Shown piece by piece: positions 1-5,679 of a DNA stretch of 5,836 nt. Made by a program: the position numbers and the translations under genes. Position 1 is the first letter of the stretch. The number at the start of each line of letters is the position of its first letter. Origin of the DNA: Xanthobacteraceae bacterium (GTDB lineage: Bacteria; Pseudomonadota; Alphaproteobacteria; Rhizobiales; Xanthobacteraceae); the NCBI GenBank assembly GCA_030043335.1, contig JASHXX010000333.1:1-5836 (forward strand), given 5' to 3'. The notes below the pieces were generated by a model that was not told where the DNA came from, did not search any database, and saw nothing but the letters and a program-made list of their open reading frames with translations.

Positions 1-9
1 CCCGGTGAC

Positions 10-429
10 ATGAGGGAGCCGGTGCAGGCCGGCGGAAAAAATCAAGATCCCGTTGGCACTTGGACCCGGTATCTCGTGCTGTTTCTGCGCGCCATGGCGG
101 TGCTTTGGCTGATCAAGGGCCTCTATCACTGGGCTGCCGTATGCGGCGTTGGCGCCGACCCTGACAGCGGGTTCGAGGCGCATACGCTCGCCTGGCAGAC
201 CGCGACGGTGCTGTTCGCGGTGCTTGATCTCGTCGCCGCGGTCGGGCTGTGGCTGGCGGCGCCGTGGGGCGCGGTGGTGTGGCTCACCTCAGTCGTCTCC
301 ATGGCCGCGGTCGACCTGTTTTTTCCGCAGATTTACGGCGGCAGCATCGTGATGGCCGTCCTCGTGCTCGGGCTCCTCGGCATTTATCTGTCGCTCGCGA
401 TCTTTGCCGCGCGCGAGCGACCGGCCTGA
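10..429 (+). CDS. Small four-helix membrane protein, DUF6163-like
   Basis: This 139-aa protein has no predicted catalytic role. After a polar N-terminus of about 20 residues there are four hydrophobic segments, at about residues 21-44, 62-84, 86-105 and 112-133, so it should be an inner-membrane protein. The first segment carries R27 and K36, and a WLIKGLYHWA stretch (33-42) is followed by a loop with C45 and several acidic residues. The last helix ends in a positive tail (AARERPA), which suggests a cytoplasmic C-terminus. From memory the pattern matches the rhizobial DUF6163 family, whose members are about this length; function is unknown. The ATG at 10 is the first in frame, and too little upstream sequence is present to judge its ribosome binding site or an upstream gene. 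A glycosyltransferase gene follows 53 bp later on the same strand, so co-transcription is plausible. Confidence 0.8.
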   Translation: MREPVQAGGKNQDPVGTWTRYLVLFLRAMAVLWLIKGLYHWAAVCGVGADPDSGFEAHTLAWQTATVLFAVLDLVAAVGLWLAAPWGAVVWLTSVVSMAAVDLFFPQIYGGSIVMAVLVLGLLGIYLSLAIFAARERPA

Positions 430-482
430 TCACCGGCTGCGAGGCGAAACGCGCCGCGATTGTCACCAGGGACGGACATGTC

Positions 483-1241
483 ATGCCGCAGCTCAGCGCC
501 ATCGTGATCACTCGGGACGAGGCCGCGAATATCGGCGCCTGCCTCGACAGCCTGGCCTTCTGCGAGGAGCGCATCGTGGTCGACAGCGGCTCGACCGATG
601 CGACCATGGAGATCGCGAGGCAGAAGGGTGCGCGGGTGGAGTTTCACCCCTGGCGCGGCTACGGCCCGCAGAAGAATCACGCGTTGTCGCTGGCGACTGG
701 CCAATGGGTGCTGTCGATCGATGCCGACGAGCGAGTGACCCCCGCGCTCGCCGCCGCGATCAAGGGTGTCCTCTCAGAGTCGGGCGCGGACGGCTGGGAA
801 TTTCCGCGCCTGTCGAGCTTCTGCGGGCGGCAGATGCGGCATTCCGGCTGGTACCCGAACTACGTGCTGCGGCTGTTTCGCCGCGGCAAAGCGAGCTTCG
901 AGGACGTCATCGTGCATGAGAGCGTGATCTGCGCCGGGCCGGTGAAGCGGCTCTCCGAGCCGCTGATCCATCATCCGGTGCGCCGGCTCGAAGACGCGCT
1001 GTCGCGCATGGACCGATATTCCACCGCGAGTGCGCAGGCGCTGGCCGCATCCGGCCGCCGCGTCTCATTTATGACCGGAATCGGCCACGGCCTGTTCGCG
1101 TTCCTGCGCACCTATGTGCTGCGTGTCGGCTTCCTCGACGGCGCTGAGGGCTTTTTGCTCGCGGTCGCCAATGCCGAAGGCAGCTACTATCGCTACATGA
1201 AGCTTTGGCTGGCGACGCGCGAGCGCAAGAAAGGCCCTTAG
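483..1241 (+). CDS. Family 2 glycosyltransferase, LPS-core beta-1,4-glucosyltransferase (WaaE/LgtF) type
   Basis: Predicted to transfer a sugar from a nucleotide-sugar donor to a lipopolysaccharide or other surface-glycan acceptor at the cytoplasmic face of the inner membrane. The 252-aa product, usual for this subgroup, opens with the GT-A start SAIVITRDEAANIGACLDSL (5-24). The nucleotide-binding DSGSTD lies at 34-39 and the metal-binding DAD motif, in SIDADERV, at 80-82. The family signature GWYPNYVLRLFRRG is at 122-135, followed by VHE (144-146). The C-terminus has FLRTYVLRVGFLDGAEG (207-223), a membrane-associating region common in WaaE/KdtX-like enzymes. I chose ATG 483 because the conserved fold starts right after it and AGGGAC (468-473) sits 9 nt upstream. 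The open frame reaches back to 249, but only over the neighbouring gene. Family is secure from motifs; the exact sugar and acceptor are not known. The stop codon lies inside a long inverted repeat. Confidence 0.9.
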   Translation: MPQLSAIVITRDEAANIGACLDSLAFCEERIVVDSGSTDATMEIARQKGARVEFHPWRGYGPQKNHALSLATGQWVLSIDADERVTPALAAAIKGVLSESGADGWEFPRLSSFCGRQMRHSGWYPNYVLRLFRRGKASFEDVIVHESVICAGPVKRLSEPLIHHPVRRLEDALSRMDRYSTASAQALAASGRRVSFMTGIGHGLFAFLRTYVLRVGFLDGAEGFLLAVANAEGSYYRYMKLWLATRERKKGP

Positions 1242-1276
1242 AGCGCGATCGCTTCTTGAAGCGATCGTCGCTCTAA
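1238..1276. terminator. Long inverted repeat over the glycosyltransferase stop, possible terminator
   Basis: Arms at 1238-1255 and 1258-1276 (TTAGAGCG-CGATCGCTTC against its complement) pair over 18 positions with a single bulged base and only two bases between them. The stop codon TAG (1239-1241) of the glycosyltransferase is part of the left arm. No run of T follows directly, so it is not a canonical intrinsic terminator. It could still stop transcription or protect the 3' end of the mRNA. It is the first of three consecutive palindromic blocks in this convergent gap. Confidence 0.5.
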
Positions 1277-1279
1277 CTG

Positions 1280-1334
1280 TTTAGTGGAGCATGATCTTTT
1301 CGGAAAACCGGTTCCCACTTTTCCGGATCATGCT
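1280..1334. repeat. Bradyrhizobiaceae-type palindromic intergenic repeat, copy A
   Basis: The unit starts TTTAGTGG and carries the arms AGCATGATC (1288-1296) and GATCATGCT (1326-1334). Inside these, CGGAAAA and TTTTCCG pair again around a central ACCGGTTCCCAC. The left side has an extra TTTT bulge between the two paired blocks. I recall this palindrome as a very common extragenic repeat in Bradyrhizobium and Rhodopseudomonas. A second copy follows directly, sharing the terminal T. The repeat is open in one frame and reads as EHDLFGKP..., but this is not a gene. Confidence 0.85.
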
Positions 1335-1415
1335 TTAGTGGAGCATGATCTTTTCGGAAAACCGGCTCCCACTCCCGGATCGCGTCCGGGGGCAGGCTTT
1401 TTTCCGGATCATGCT
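1334..1415. repeat. Palindromic intergenic repeat, copy B with nested hairpin
   Basis: This unit has the same left half as copy A (TTTAGTGGAGCATGATC onward) and the same right arm GATCATGCT (1407-1415). It is about 27 bp longer because the centre holds an extra hairpin, CCCGGAT-CGC-GTCCGGG (1374-1390), followed by a G/C stretch and six T residues (1398-1403). The hairpin plus T run resembles an intrinsic terminator read on the + strand. The right end touches the stop codon of the minus-strand dioxygenase gene (TAA, complement of 1416-1418). Confidence 0.8.
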
Positions 1416-2057
1416 TTAGGCCCGGGCGGGCCGGATCATCTGGATGAGCCGCTTGAACGAGGCCGAGGTGTGGTGGCGCAGCATCGCGATCTGCTGATTG
1501 CCCTGGGTGGTGAGCCAGTTGAACTGGATGACGCGGCGCTCGCCGGCAAACGGCTCGTGGCCGTGCCAGGAATTATTGCTGCGCTTGAACGCGAGCAGCG
1601 TGCCGGCGATCGGCGGCACCTCGACGATGATGTCGTTGAGGTCGTGGGCGGAGCGCAGCAGCCGCAGCCGCCCGCCCGCTTCCTCCCAGCTCTCGTTCAT
1701 GTAGATCAGCACGGTGATGATCTTGCTCTTGGAGTCGGTGTGGATCTTGCCGTCGCGCGGGTCGCAGCGGCCGCGCACCGTGGTGATCGTCGGCCGGCCG
1801 GAGAGGTCGAGGCCGAATTTCTCCTCGAACGCCTCGCGGAATTCGTCGCCCTCGAGCTCCTCGAGCAGCGCGCGGAAGGCCGGCCCGAACGTCACCTGAT
1901 CGACCGGAAAGCTGCCGGGCGAGGTGAGCTTCGGATAGTCGGCATTGATCGCTGCGAGCGCCGCTTTGCCGATGAAGCCGTCGACGATCAGATGCGGAAA
2001 TGGCTGCGTCGCCAAAGCGGTTGCACGGAAGGCGTCAAGCCTCAGATAATTCGACAT
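1416..2057 (-). CDS. 2-oxoglutarate/Fe(II)-dependent dioxygenase, prolyl-4-hydroxylase-like
   Basis: This 213-aa protein should hydroxylate an unknown substrate using O2, Fe(II) and 2-oxoglutarate. The double-stranded beta-helix core is recognisable: metal ligands H106 and D108 (KIHTDSKSK), then ITVLIYMNESWEEAGGRLRL (114-133), with GGxL typical of this superfamily, and the distal histidine H165 in NNSWHGHEP. R175, ten residues after H165 (GERRVIQFNW), is the likely 2-oxoglutarate anchor. The N-terminus has PFPHLIVDGFI (19-29), the usual lead-in of 2OG-FeII_Oxy_3 proteins. ATG (complement of 2055-2057) is preceded by GGTGAGGG (complement of 2061-2068), a good ribosome binding site. The substrate cannot be read from the sequence. 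Proximity to a convergent glycosyltransferase hints at cell-surface chemistry, but such small dioxygenases are widespread and this link is weak. Confidence 0.88.
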   Translation of the reverse strand: MSNYLRLDAFRATALATQPFPHLIVDGFIGKAALAAINADYPKLTSPGSFPVDQVTFGPAFRALLEELEGDEFREAFEEKFGLDLSGRPTITTVRGRCDPRDGKIHTDSKSKIITVLIYMNESWEEAGGRLRLLRSAHDLNDIIVEVPPIAGTLLAFKRSNNSWHGHEPFAGERRVIQFNWLTTQGNQQIAMLRHHTSASFKRLIQMIRPARA

Positions 2058-2171
2058 TTTCCCTCACCCGCATCGCGTTCTTACCGCGGCAAATTAGCAC
2101 CGGGCTGCCGCAGGGTAAATCAGCGATAGCCCGATCGTCACACGCGCGAGCGGCAGCCGTGACGCCGTATC

Positions 2172-2223
2172 GGGTATCGGGTATCAGGTACGGCCTGATC
2201 CCTGCTTCCTGATCCCCGATCCC
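2172..2223. repeat. Inverted repeat with heptad units next to the pccB ribosome binding site
   Basis: The left arm GGGTATCGGGTATCAGG (2172-2188) pairs with CCTGATCCCCGATCCC (2208-2223) with one unpaired base and one mismatch, around a 19-nt centre that itself contains another CCTGATCCC (2194-2202). The left arm is part of a run of three heptads, TATCGGG, TATCGGG and TATCAGG (2168-2188). The right arm ends one base before the GGAG Shine-Dalgarno site, so if transcribed the hairpin would sit against the ribosome binding site. It may be a regulatory leader structure or only a dispersed extragenic repeat. Confidence 0.6.
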
Positions 2224-2224
2224 T

Positions 2225-2228
2225 GGAG
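2225..2228 (+). promoter_or_regulatory. Ribosome binding site of pccB
   Basis: GGAG lies 5 nt before ATG 2234. It supports this start, which also matches the usual N-terminus of PccB. It immediately follows the right arm of an inverted repeat, with one base between. Confidence 0.65.
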
Positions 2229-2233
2229 TCGGC

Positions 2234-3766
2234 ATGAAGGACATTGTGGAAAAACTCGACGAGCGCCGCGCCTCGGCGCGCGGCGGCGGTGGGCAGAAGC
2301 GTGTCGAGGCGCAGCACCAGCGCGGCAAGCTCACCGCGCGCGAGCGCATCGAGCTCCTGATGGACCGCGCCTCGTTCGAGGAGTTCGACATGTTCGTCGA
2401 GCACCGCTCCAGCGATTTCGGCATGGAGAAATCGAAGATCGCCGGCGACGGCGTCGTCACCGGCTGGGGCACGGTGAACGGCCGCACCGTATTCGTGTTC
2501 GCCAAGGATTTCACCGTGTTCGGCGGCTCGCTCTCGGAGACCCATGCGCAGAAGATCATCAAGATCCAGGACATGGCGATGCGGGCGCGGGCGCCGATCA
2601 TCGGCCTGTTCGATGCCGGCGGCGCCCGCATCCAGGAAGGCGTGGCGGCGCTAGGGGGTTACGGCGAGGTGTTCAAGCGCAACGTCATCGCCTCGGGCGT
2701 CATCCCGCAGATCTCGGTGATCATGGGCCCGTGCGCCGGCGGCGACGTCTATTCGCCGGCGATGACGGATTTCATCTTCATGGTGCGCGACACCAGCTAC
2801 ATGTTCGTCACCGGCCCCGACGTGGTGAAGACGGTGACCAACGAGATCGTCACCGCGGAGGAGCTCGGCGGCGCCTCGGTGCATGCGACCAAATCCTCGA
2901 TCGCCGACGGCGCCTATGACAATGACGTCGAGTGCCTCTTACAGATGCGGCGGCTCCTCGACTTCCTGCCGGCGAATTTTTCCGCGGGCGTGCCGGAATG
3001 GCCGTCGTTCGACACCATCGACCGCGAGGAGTCTTCGCTCGACACGCTCATTCCCGACAATCCCAACAAGCCTTACGACATCAAGGAGCTCATTCTCAAA
3101 GTCGCCGACGAGGGCGACTTCTTCGAGCTCTCCGAGGCCTTCGCCCGCAACATCGTCATCGGCTTGGGCCGGATCGCCGGCCGCACCGTCGGCTTCGTCG
3201 CCAACCAGCCGATGGTTCTGGCGGGCGTGCTCGATTCGGACGCGAGCCGCAAGGCGGCGCGGTTCGTGCGCTTCTGCGACGCCTTCGGCATTCCGATCGT
3301 CACCTTCGTCGACGTGCCCGGTTTTCTGCCCGGCACCGCGCAGGAATATGGCGGGCTGATCAAGCACGGCGCGAAGCTCCTGTTCGCCTATTCGCAGGCA
3401 AGTGTGCCGCTCGTCACCCTGATCACCCGCAAGGCGTTCGGCGGTGCCTATGATGTCATGGCCTCGAAGCACATCGGCGGCGACGTCAACTACGCCTGGC
3501 CGACGGCGCAGATCGCGGTGATGGGGGCGAAGGGCGCGGTCGAAATCATCTTCCGCGCCGACATCGGCGACCCGGAAAAGATCGCGGCGCGCACCCGCGA
3601 ATACGAGGAGCGCTTCCTCTCGCCGTTCATCGCCGCCGAGCGCGGCTATATCGACGACGTGATCATGCCGCACGCGACGCGCCCGCGCATCGCCCGCGCG
3701 CTCGCGATGCTGCGCAGCAAGACCGTAGAGATGCCGGGACGCAAGCACGACAATTTGCCGGTGTGA
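2234..3766 (+). CDS. pccB: Propionyl-CoA carboxylase beta subunit (carboxyltransferase)
   Basis: Carboxyltransferase half of biotin-dependent propionyl-CoA carboxylase. It moves the carboxyl group from carboxybiotin on the alpha subunit to propionyl-CoA, giving methylmalonyl-CoA in the cytoplasm, for odd-chain fatty acid and branched amino acid breakdown. The 510-aa length is normal. Two crotonase-fold domains are complete. The N-terminal one has [13 protein letters not shown] (32-44), [20 protein letters not shown] (87-106), GGARIQEG (129-136) and [16 protein letters not shown] (165-180). The C-terminal one has [20 protein letters not shown] (360-379), [15 protein letters not shown] (403-417) and [18 protein letters not shown] (421-438). 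D407 in GGAYD corresponds, as I recall, to the residue (D422 in Streptomyces PccB) that favours propionyl- over acetyl-CoA. An alpha subunit is needed but is not in this window. The next gene overlaps or abuts the stop codon, indicating a shared transcript. Confidence 0.97.
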   Translation: MKDIVEKLDERRASARGGGGQKRVEAQHQRGKLTARERIELLMDRASFEEFDMFVEHRSSDFGMEKSKIAGDGVVTGWGTVNGRTVFVFAKDFTVFGGSLSETHAQKIIKIQDMAMRARAPIIGLFDAGGARIQEGVAALGGYGEVFKRNVIASGVIPQISVIMGPCAGGDVYSPAMTDFIFMVRDTSYMFVTGPDVVKTVTNEIVTAEELGGASVHATKSSIADGAYDNDVECLLQMRRLLDFLPANFSAGVPEWPSFDTIDREESSLDTLIPDNPNKPYDIKELILKVADEGDFFELSEAFARNIVIGLGRIAGRTVGFVANQPMVLAGVLDSDASRKAARFVRFCDAFGIPIVTFVDVPGFLPGTAQEYGGLIKHGAKLLFAYSQASVPLVTLITRKAFGGAYDVMASKHIGGDVNYAWPTAQIAVMGAKGAVEIIFRADIGDPEKIAARTREYEERFLSPFIAAERGYIDDVIMPHATRPRIARALAMLRSKTVEMPGRKHDNLPV

Positions 3767-3768
3767 CA

Positions 3769-4530
3769 ATGTGGCGATTAGACATGATCGCCGCGCTCAC
3801 CATCATGGCGGCTTCGTTTGCCTCATTGGCGCAGTCCCAGGAAACCGAACGGCCGTCGGTCGGCGGCGTCAGTTCGCCGCAGGGCGCGATGATTTTCTAT
3901 TACGCCAGCGGTCGGGACGGAGCATGCGGGCCGAATTGCTCCGAATGGATTGCAACCGAGGGCGTGGTCGAGTGGGATACGTTCAAGCGGCTGTTGGCCT
4001 TCATGGCGCGGTTCGGCGACCGCAAGGTCCCGGTCGTTTTGAACGACTGGGGCGCCGGAAATCTCAATGTCGCGACGACGCTGGGCAAGATCATTCGCGA
4101 TCACGGGCTCGACGCGACTGTCGGCACTACGATTGTTACCGAATGCGTAGGGGCGACGGAAGCCGCGTGCTTTGCGCTCAAGCGCAGCGGCAAGCCGCTC
4201 GATGCCAGGATCAATAGCTCCTCTGTATGGTGCGATATCGTTTGCCTGCTCATTCTAGCGGGCGGCGTACACCGCACTCTTCCGCCCGATGCGAAGATCA
4301 TCATTGACCCGACGCACATCACCAACCGGCTCGCGCCCAATGTCTCGCGAGAACGGCAAGAAGGATTGCAGACGCAATACGGCGGTCAATTCCGGCTCTA
4401 CCTGAAGCAGATGGGCGTGAGTCCCGAGATCGTGGACTCGATTGACCGGAATTCGCAAAGTGGCCGCTCCACGCCGCTTTTGCGCGACGATTGGCTGCGG
4501 CTCGGCATCGTCGCCGGGCCTACTCCATGA
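3769..4530 (+). CDS. Exported COG3904-like protein, degenerate ClpP/crotonase fold
   Basis: The 253-aa product begins with a hydrophobic leader with a likely signal peptidase site after SLA (19-21), so the mature protein should be periplasmic. The body follows the plan of COG3904 periplasmic proteins, distant relatives of ClpP: GVVEWDTFKRLL (65-76), VPVVLNDWGAGNLNVATTLG (87-106), IIRDHGLDATVG (108-119), a CxxxC segment WCDIVCLLILAGGVHR (154-169), then DAKIIIDPTH (174-183). In typical members, as I recall, the CxxxC segment reads CASAC with serine as nucleophile; here it is CDIVC, and GGN is changed to GAGN. So it is probably not an active protease. C53, C57, C126, C134, C155 and C159 could form disulfides. 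ATG 3769 is two bases after the pccB stop. A GTG at 3763 overlapping that stop is an alternative adding two residues. No clear ribosome binding site is present, so translational coupling to pccB is likely. Its role is unknown. Confidence 0.8.
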   Translation: MWRLDMIAALTIMAASFASLAQSQETERPSVGGVSSPQGAMIFYYASGRDGACGPNCSEWIATEGVVEWDTFKRLLAFMARFGDRKVPVVLNDWGAGNLNVATTLGKIIRDHGLDATVGTTIVTECVGATEAACFALKRSGKPLDARINSSSVWCDIVCLLILAGGVHRTLPPDAKIIIDPTHITNRLAPNVSRERQEGLQTQYGGQFRLYLKQMGVSPEIVDSIDRNSQSGRSTPLLRDDWLRLGIVAGPTP

Positions 4531-4535
4531 GCGGC

Positions 4536-4643
4536 GTCGATGGGTCGAGCAAAAGCGAAACCTATCAAACAAATAGCGCCACTGCGGGTGGGTTTCGCTG
4601 CGCTCAACCCACCCTACATTCGCCGCCACCGACCACATAGTCG
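4536..4643. repeat. Tandem intergenic repeat, unit 1 (inverted-repeat bearing)
   Basis: This is the more degenerate left member of a pair of units about 110 bp long. Its left arm (GATGGGTCGAGCAAAAGCG, 4539-4557) is an imperfect complement of the right arm, 4588-4617, which contains GGGTTTCGCTGCGCTCAACC. About 22 bp separate the arms, and a tail CGCCGCCACCGACCACATAG ends the unit. The family resembles GTAGGGTGGGTTGAGCG-type repeats seen between genes in many proteobacteria. Confidence 0.8.
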
Positions 4644-4751
4644 GTAGGATGGGTTGAGCGAAAGCGAAAACCCATCAAACAAACGGCAACGCTGCACGTG
4701 GGTTTCGCTGCGCTCAACCCACCCTACATTTGCCGCCACCGACCACACAGT
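4644..4751. repeat. Tandem intergenic repeat, unit 2 (inverted-repeat bearing)
   Basis: This is the better preserved unit. The left arm starts GTAGGATGGGTTGAGCG (4644-4660) and ends in CCCATC (4671-4676). The right arm (4698-4727) is nearly its complement and ends CACCCTAC, so the unit can fold into a hairpin of roughly 30 bp. The stretch 4698-4730 is identical to 4588-4620 of unit 1, giving a period of 110 bp, and the tail differs at only a few positions. No transposase or coding capacity is present; it is a small non-autonomous type repeat. Confidence 0.85.
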
Positions 4752-4822
4752 AGATCGTTTTGCGCCCGTTGCAGGGGAGATACTATCGCGCTAAGGTTTT
4801 GCGTGCTTCCGGAGCGATGCAC

Positions 4823-5134
4823 ATGTCGGGGCGTAGCGTTGTCCGGCTCAGTTGCGGCGTTTTCCTCAGCCGCGCGATGTTTTGCGGCGCGCTCGTCGCC
4901 GCGGTGCTGATCGTCGCTCCCGCCGCCAACGCGCAGCAGCCCGAGGCGCCGAAGTCAGACGCACCTAAGTCCGGCGACAAGCCGGCGAACGCGGGCGCCG
5001 CGCCGGCGACGGCTCCGGCCCCAGCCTCGGCCCCGGACCTCAAGACCACGTTCGGCCGCGCGCCGAAGGACATTCCGCTCGTCGATCCCTGCAAGAGCCC
5101 GCACCCGCCGTCATATTGCAATGTCAAAGACTGA
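4823..5134 (+). CDS. Small exported Ala/Pro-rich protein, family not recognised
   Basis: I do not recognise this family. From ATG 4823 the product is 103 aa. It has a basic start with R4, R8 and R17, a hydrophobic core (18-33) and a likely signal peptidase I site after ANA (35-37), giving a periplasmic or outer-membrane-associated protein of about 66 residues. The mature N-terminal half (38-71) is low complexity, made of A, P, K, S and Q, like a flexible linker. The C-terminal half (72-103) is ordered in appearance, with FGRAPKDIPLVDPC and two cysteines (C90, C99) that could pair. GGAG at 4811-4814 is 8 nt before ATG 4823, which makes that start better than ATG 4817 or the TTG at 4760. A possible -10 box TACTAT is at 4781-4786, without a good -35. 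The gene overlaps the next by 14 bp, so the two are probably made together. Confidence 0.7.
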   Translation: MSGRSVVRLSCGVFLSRAMFCGALVAAVLIVAPAANAQQPEAPKSDAPKSGDKPANAGAAPATAPAPASAPDLKTTFGRAPKDIPLVDPCKSPHPPSYCNVKD

Positions 5135-5663
5135 GCAGCGTTCACATCAGGCGCGCGGCGACCGGCTGTCGCGCGTGCTGTCCTATCTGGTCGCGATCAC
5201 GACCATTCTCGGCATCCCGGTCGGGCTCTACGGCTACTACTCTTCGCAGCTGGCGAGCCGCGTCGACCGCACTTTCGACTTCTACAAGGACTTCCGCAGC
5301 GACACCCTGCAGAAGGATTTCAGTTTCCTGGTCGAGCAATGGAACGCCAAGGCCGCCGACGTCGAGGCGCTGCTGGCGAAGAACGATGAACCGGGCCTCG
5401 CCCAGCTCGTCGCCGCGCTGCTGCAGACCGACCAGGCGCAGACCGCGCTGGCGCAACTCGTGCTGTTCTTCGACGAGACCTATTCGTGCGTTGACAAGTC
5501 GCTGTGCGACAACAATGCCGCCTATGCGCTGCTGAAGAACCCGGCCGATCAGATCTTCGTCATGTACGGCTCGTACCTGACGGCCGTGCGCCAGCACAAC
5601 CCGAACTACGCCACCGGCATCCTCAAGGTCCGCGCTTTGACCAAGACCCGGTGGCTTCTTTGA
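5121..5663 (+). CDS. Single-pass membrane protein with periplasmic helical domain, unknown function
   Basis: This 180-aa protein is of no family I can name with confidence. The N-terminus is basic (R7, R12, R15, R18) and followed by one transmembrane segment at about 18-40 (VLSYLVAITTILGIPVGLYG), so the remaining 140 residues should face the periplasm. That part is mostly helical in appearance: FDFYKDFRSDTLQKDFSFLV (52-71), then helices rich in A, L and Q (78-117). A short loop SCVDKSLC (122-129) may close a disulfide. It looks loosely like DUF4760-type membrane-anchored proteins, but I would not assign that. ATG 5121 lies inside the end of the preceding gene in another frame (14-bp overlap), and no good ribosome binding site is seen, consistent with translational coupling. 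The C-terminus (ALTKTRWLL) ends at a palindrome shared with a convergent gene. Confidence 0.75.
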   Translation: MSKTEQRSHQARGDRLSRVLSYLVAITTILGIPVGLYGYYSSQLASRVDRTFDFYKDFRSDTLQKDFSFLVEQWNAKAADVEALLAKNDEPGLAQLVAALLQTDQAQTALAQLVLFFDETYSCVDKSLCDNNAAYALLKNPADQIFVMYGSYLTAVRQHNPNYATGILKVRALTKTRWLL

Positions 5664-5679
5664 GCGAGCGCTCGCTTCA
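5661..5679. terminator. Palindrome between convergent stop codons
   Basis: AGCGAGCGCTCGCT (5663-5676) is a perfect 14-bp palindrome. It is flanked by TGA (5661-5663), the stop of the + gene, and TCA (5677-5679), the stop of the second reading frame of the - gene. The two stops can also pair around the palindrome with one bulged T. There is no T run, so a terminator role in both directions is only suggested by position. Confidence 0.35.

Larger units (their letters stand above)
2058..2233. promoter_or_regulatory. Divergent intergenic region between dioxygenase and pccB
   Basis: These 176 bp lie between the 5' ends of two divergent genes and so must hold promoters for both. I see no clear sigma-70 type boxes. 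The only candidates are weak, for instance TTTACC with CTAATT 16 nt downstream on the minus strand. The A/T-richest part is around 2090-2125. The pccB-proximal end is occupied by the inverted repeat described separately. No regulator binding site is recognised. Confidence 0.45.

Noticed and set aside
478..480. ATG 5 bp before the chosen glycosyltransferase start
   Set aside because: It is out of frame with the glycosyltransferase.
249..482. Upstream extension of the glycosyltransferase frame
   Set aside because: It covers the end of the membrane-protein gene in another frame, is arginine-rich with no family similarity, and the GT-A fold begins right after ATG 483.
1284..2129. A 281-codon open frame on + starting with EHDLFGKPVPTFPDHAL
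   Set aside because: Its first part is the translated palindromic repeat and the rest is antisense to the dioxygenase, which has clear catalytic motifs and a good ribosome binding site.
2939..3769. A 276-codon open frame on - within pccB
   Set aside because: It lies antisense to highly conserved PccB domains and is rich in R, D, H and A as expected for a GC-rich shadow frame.
4536..4751. CRISPR-like array
   Set aside because: There are only two units, each an imperfect inverted repeat of about 110 bp, with no short direct repeats and unique spacers and no cas genes.
4536..4751. Insertion sequence
   Set aside because: No transposase frame and no clear target-site duplication; the units are too small for an autonomous element.
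4698..4910. A 70-codon open frame on + starting in the tandem repeat
   Set aside because: It starts inside the repeat and overlaps the exported-protein gene in another frame; it has no signal peptide or recognisable motif.
5142..5597. A 151-codon open frame on - opposite the membrane-protein gene
   Set aside because: The + frame has a clear transmembrane segment and is coupled to the preceding gene; the - frame looks like a GC-rich shadow.
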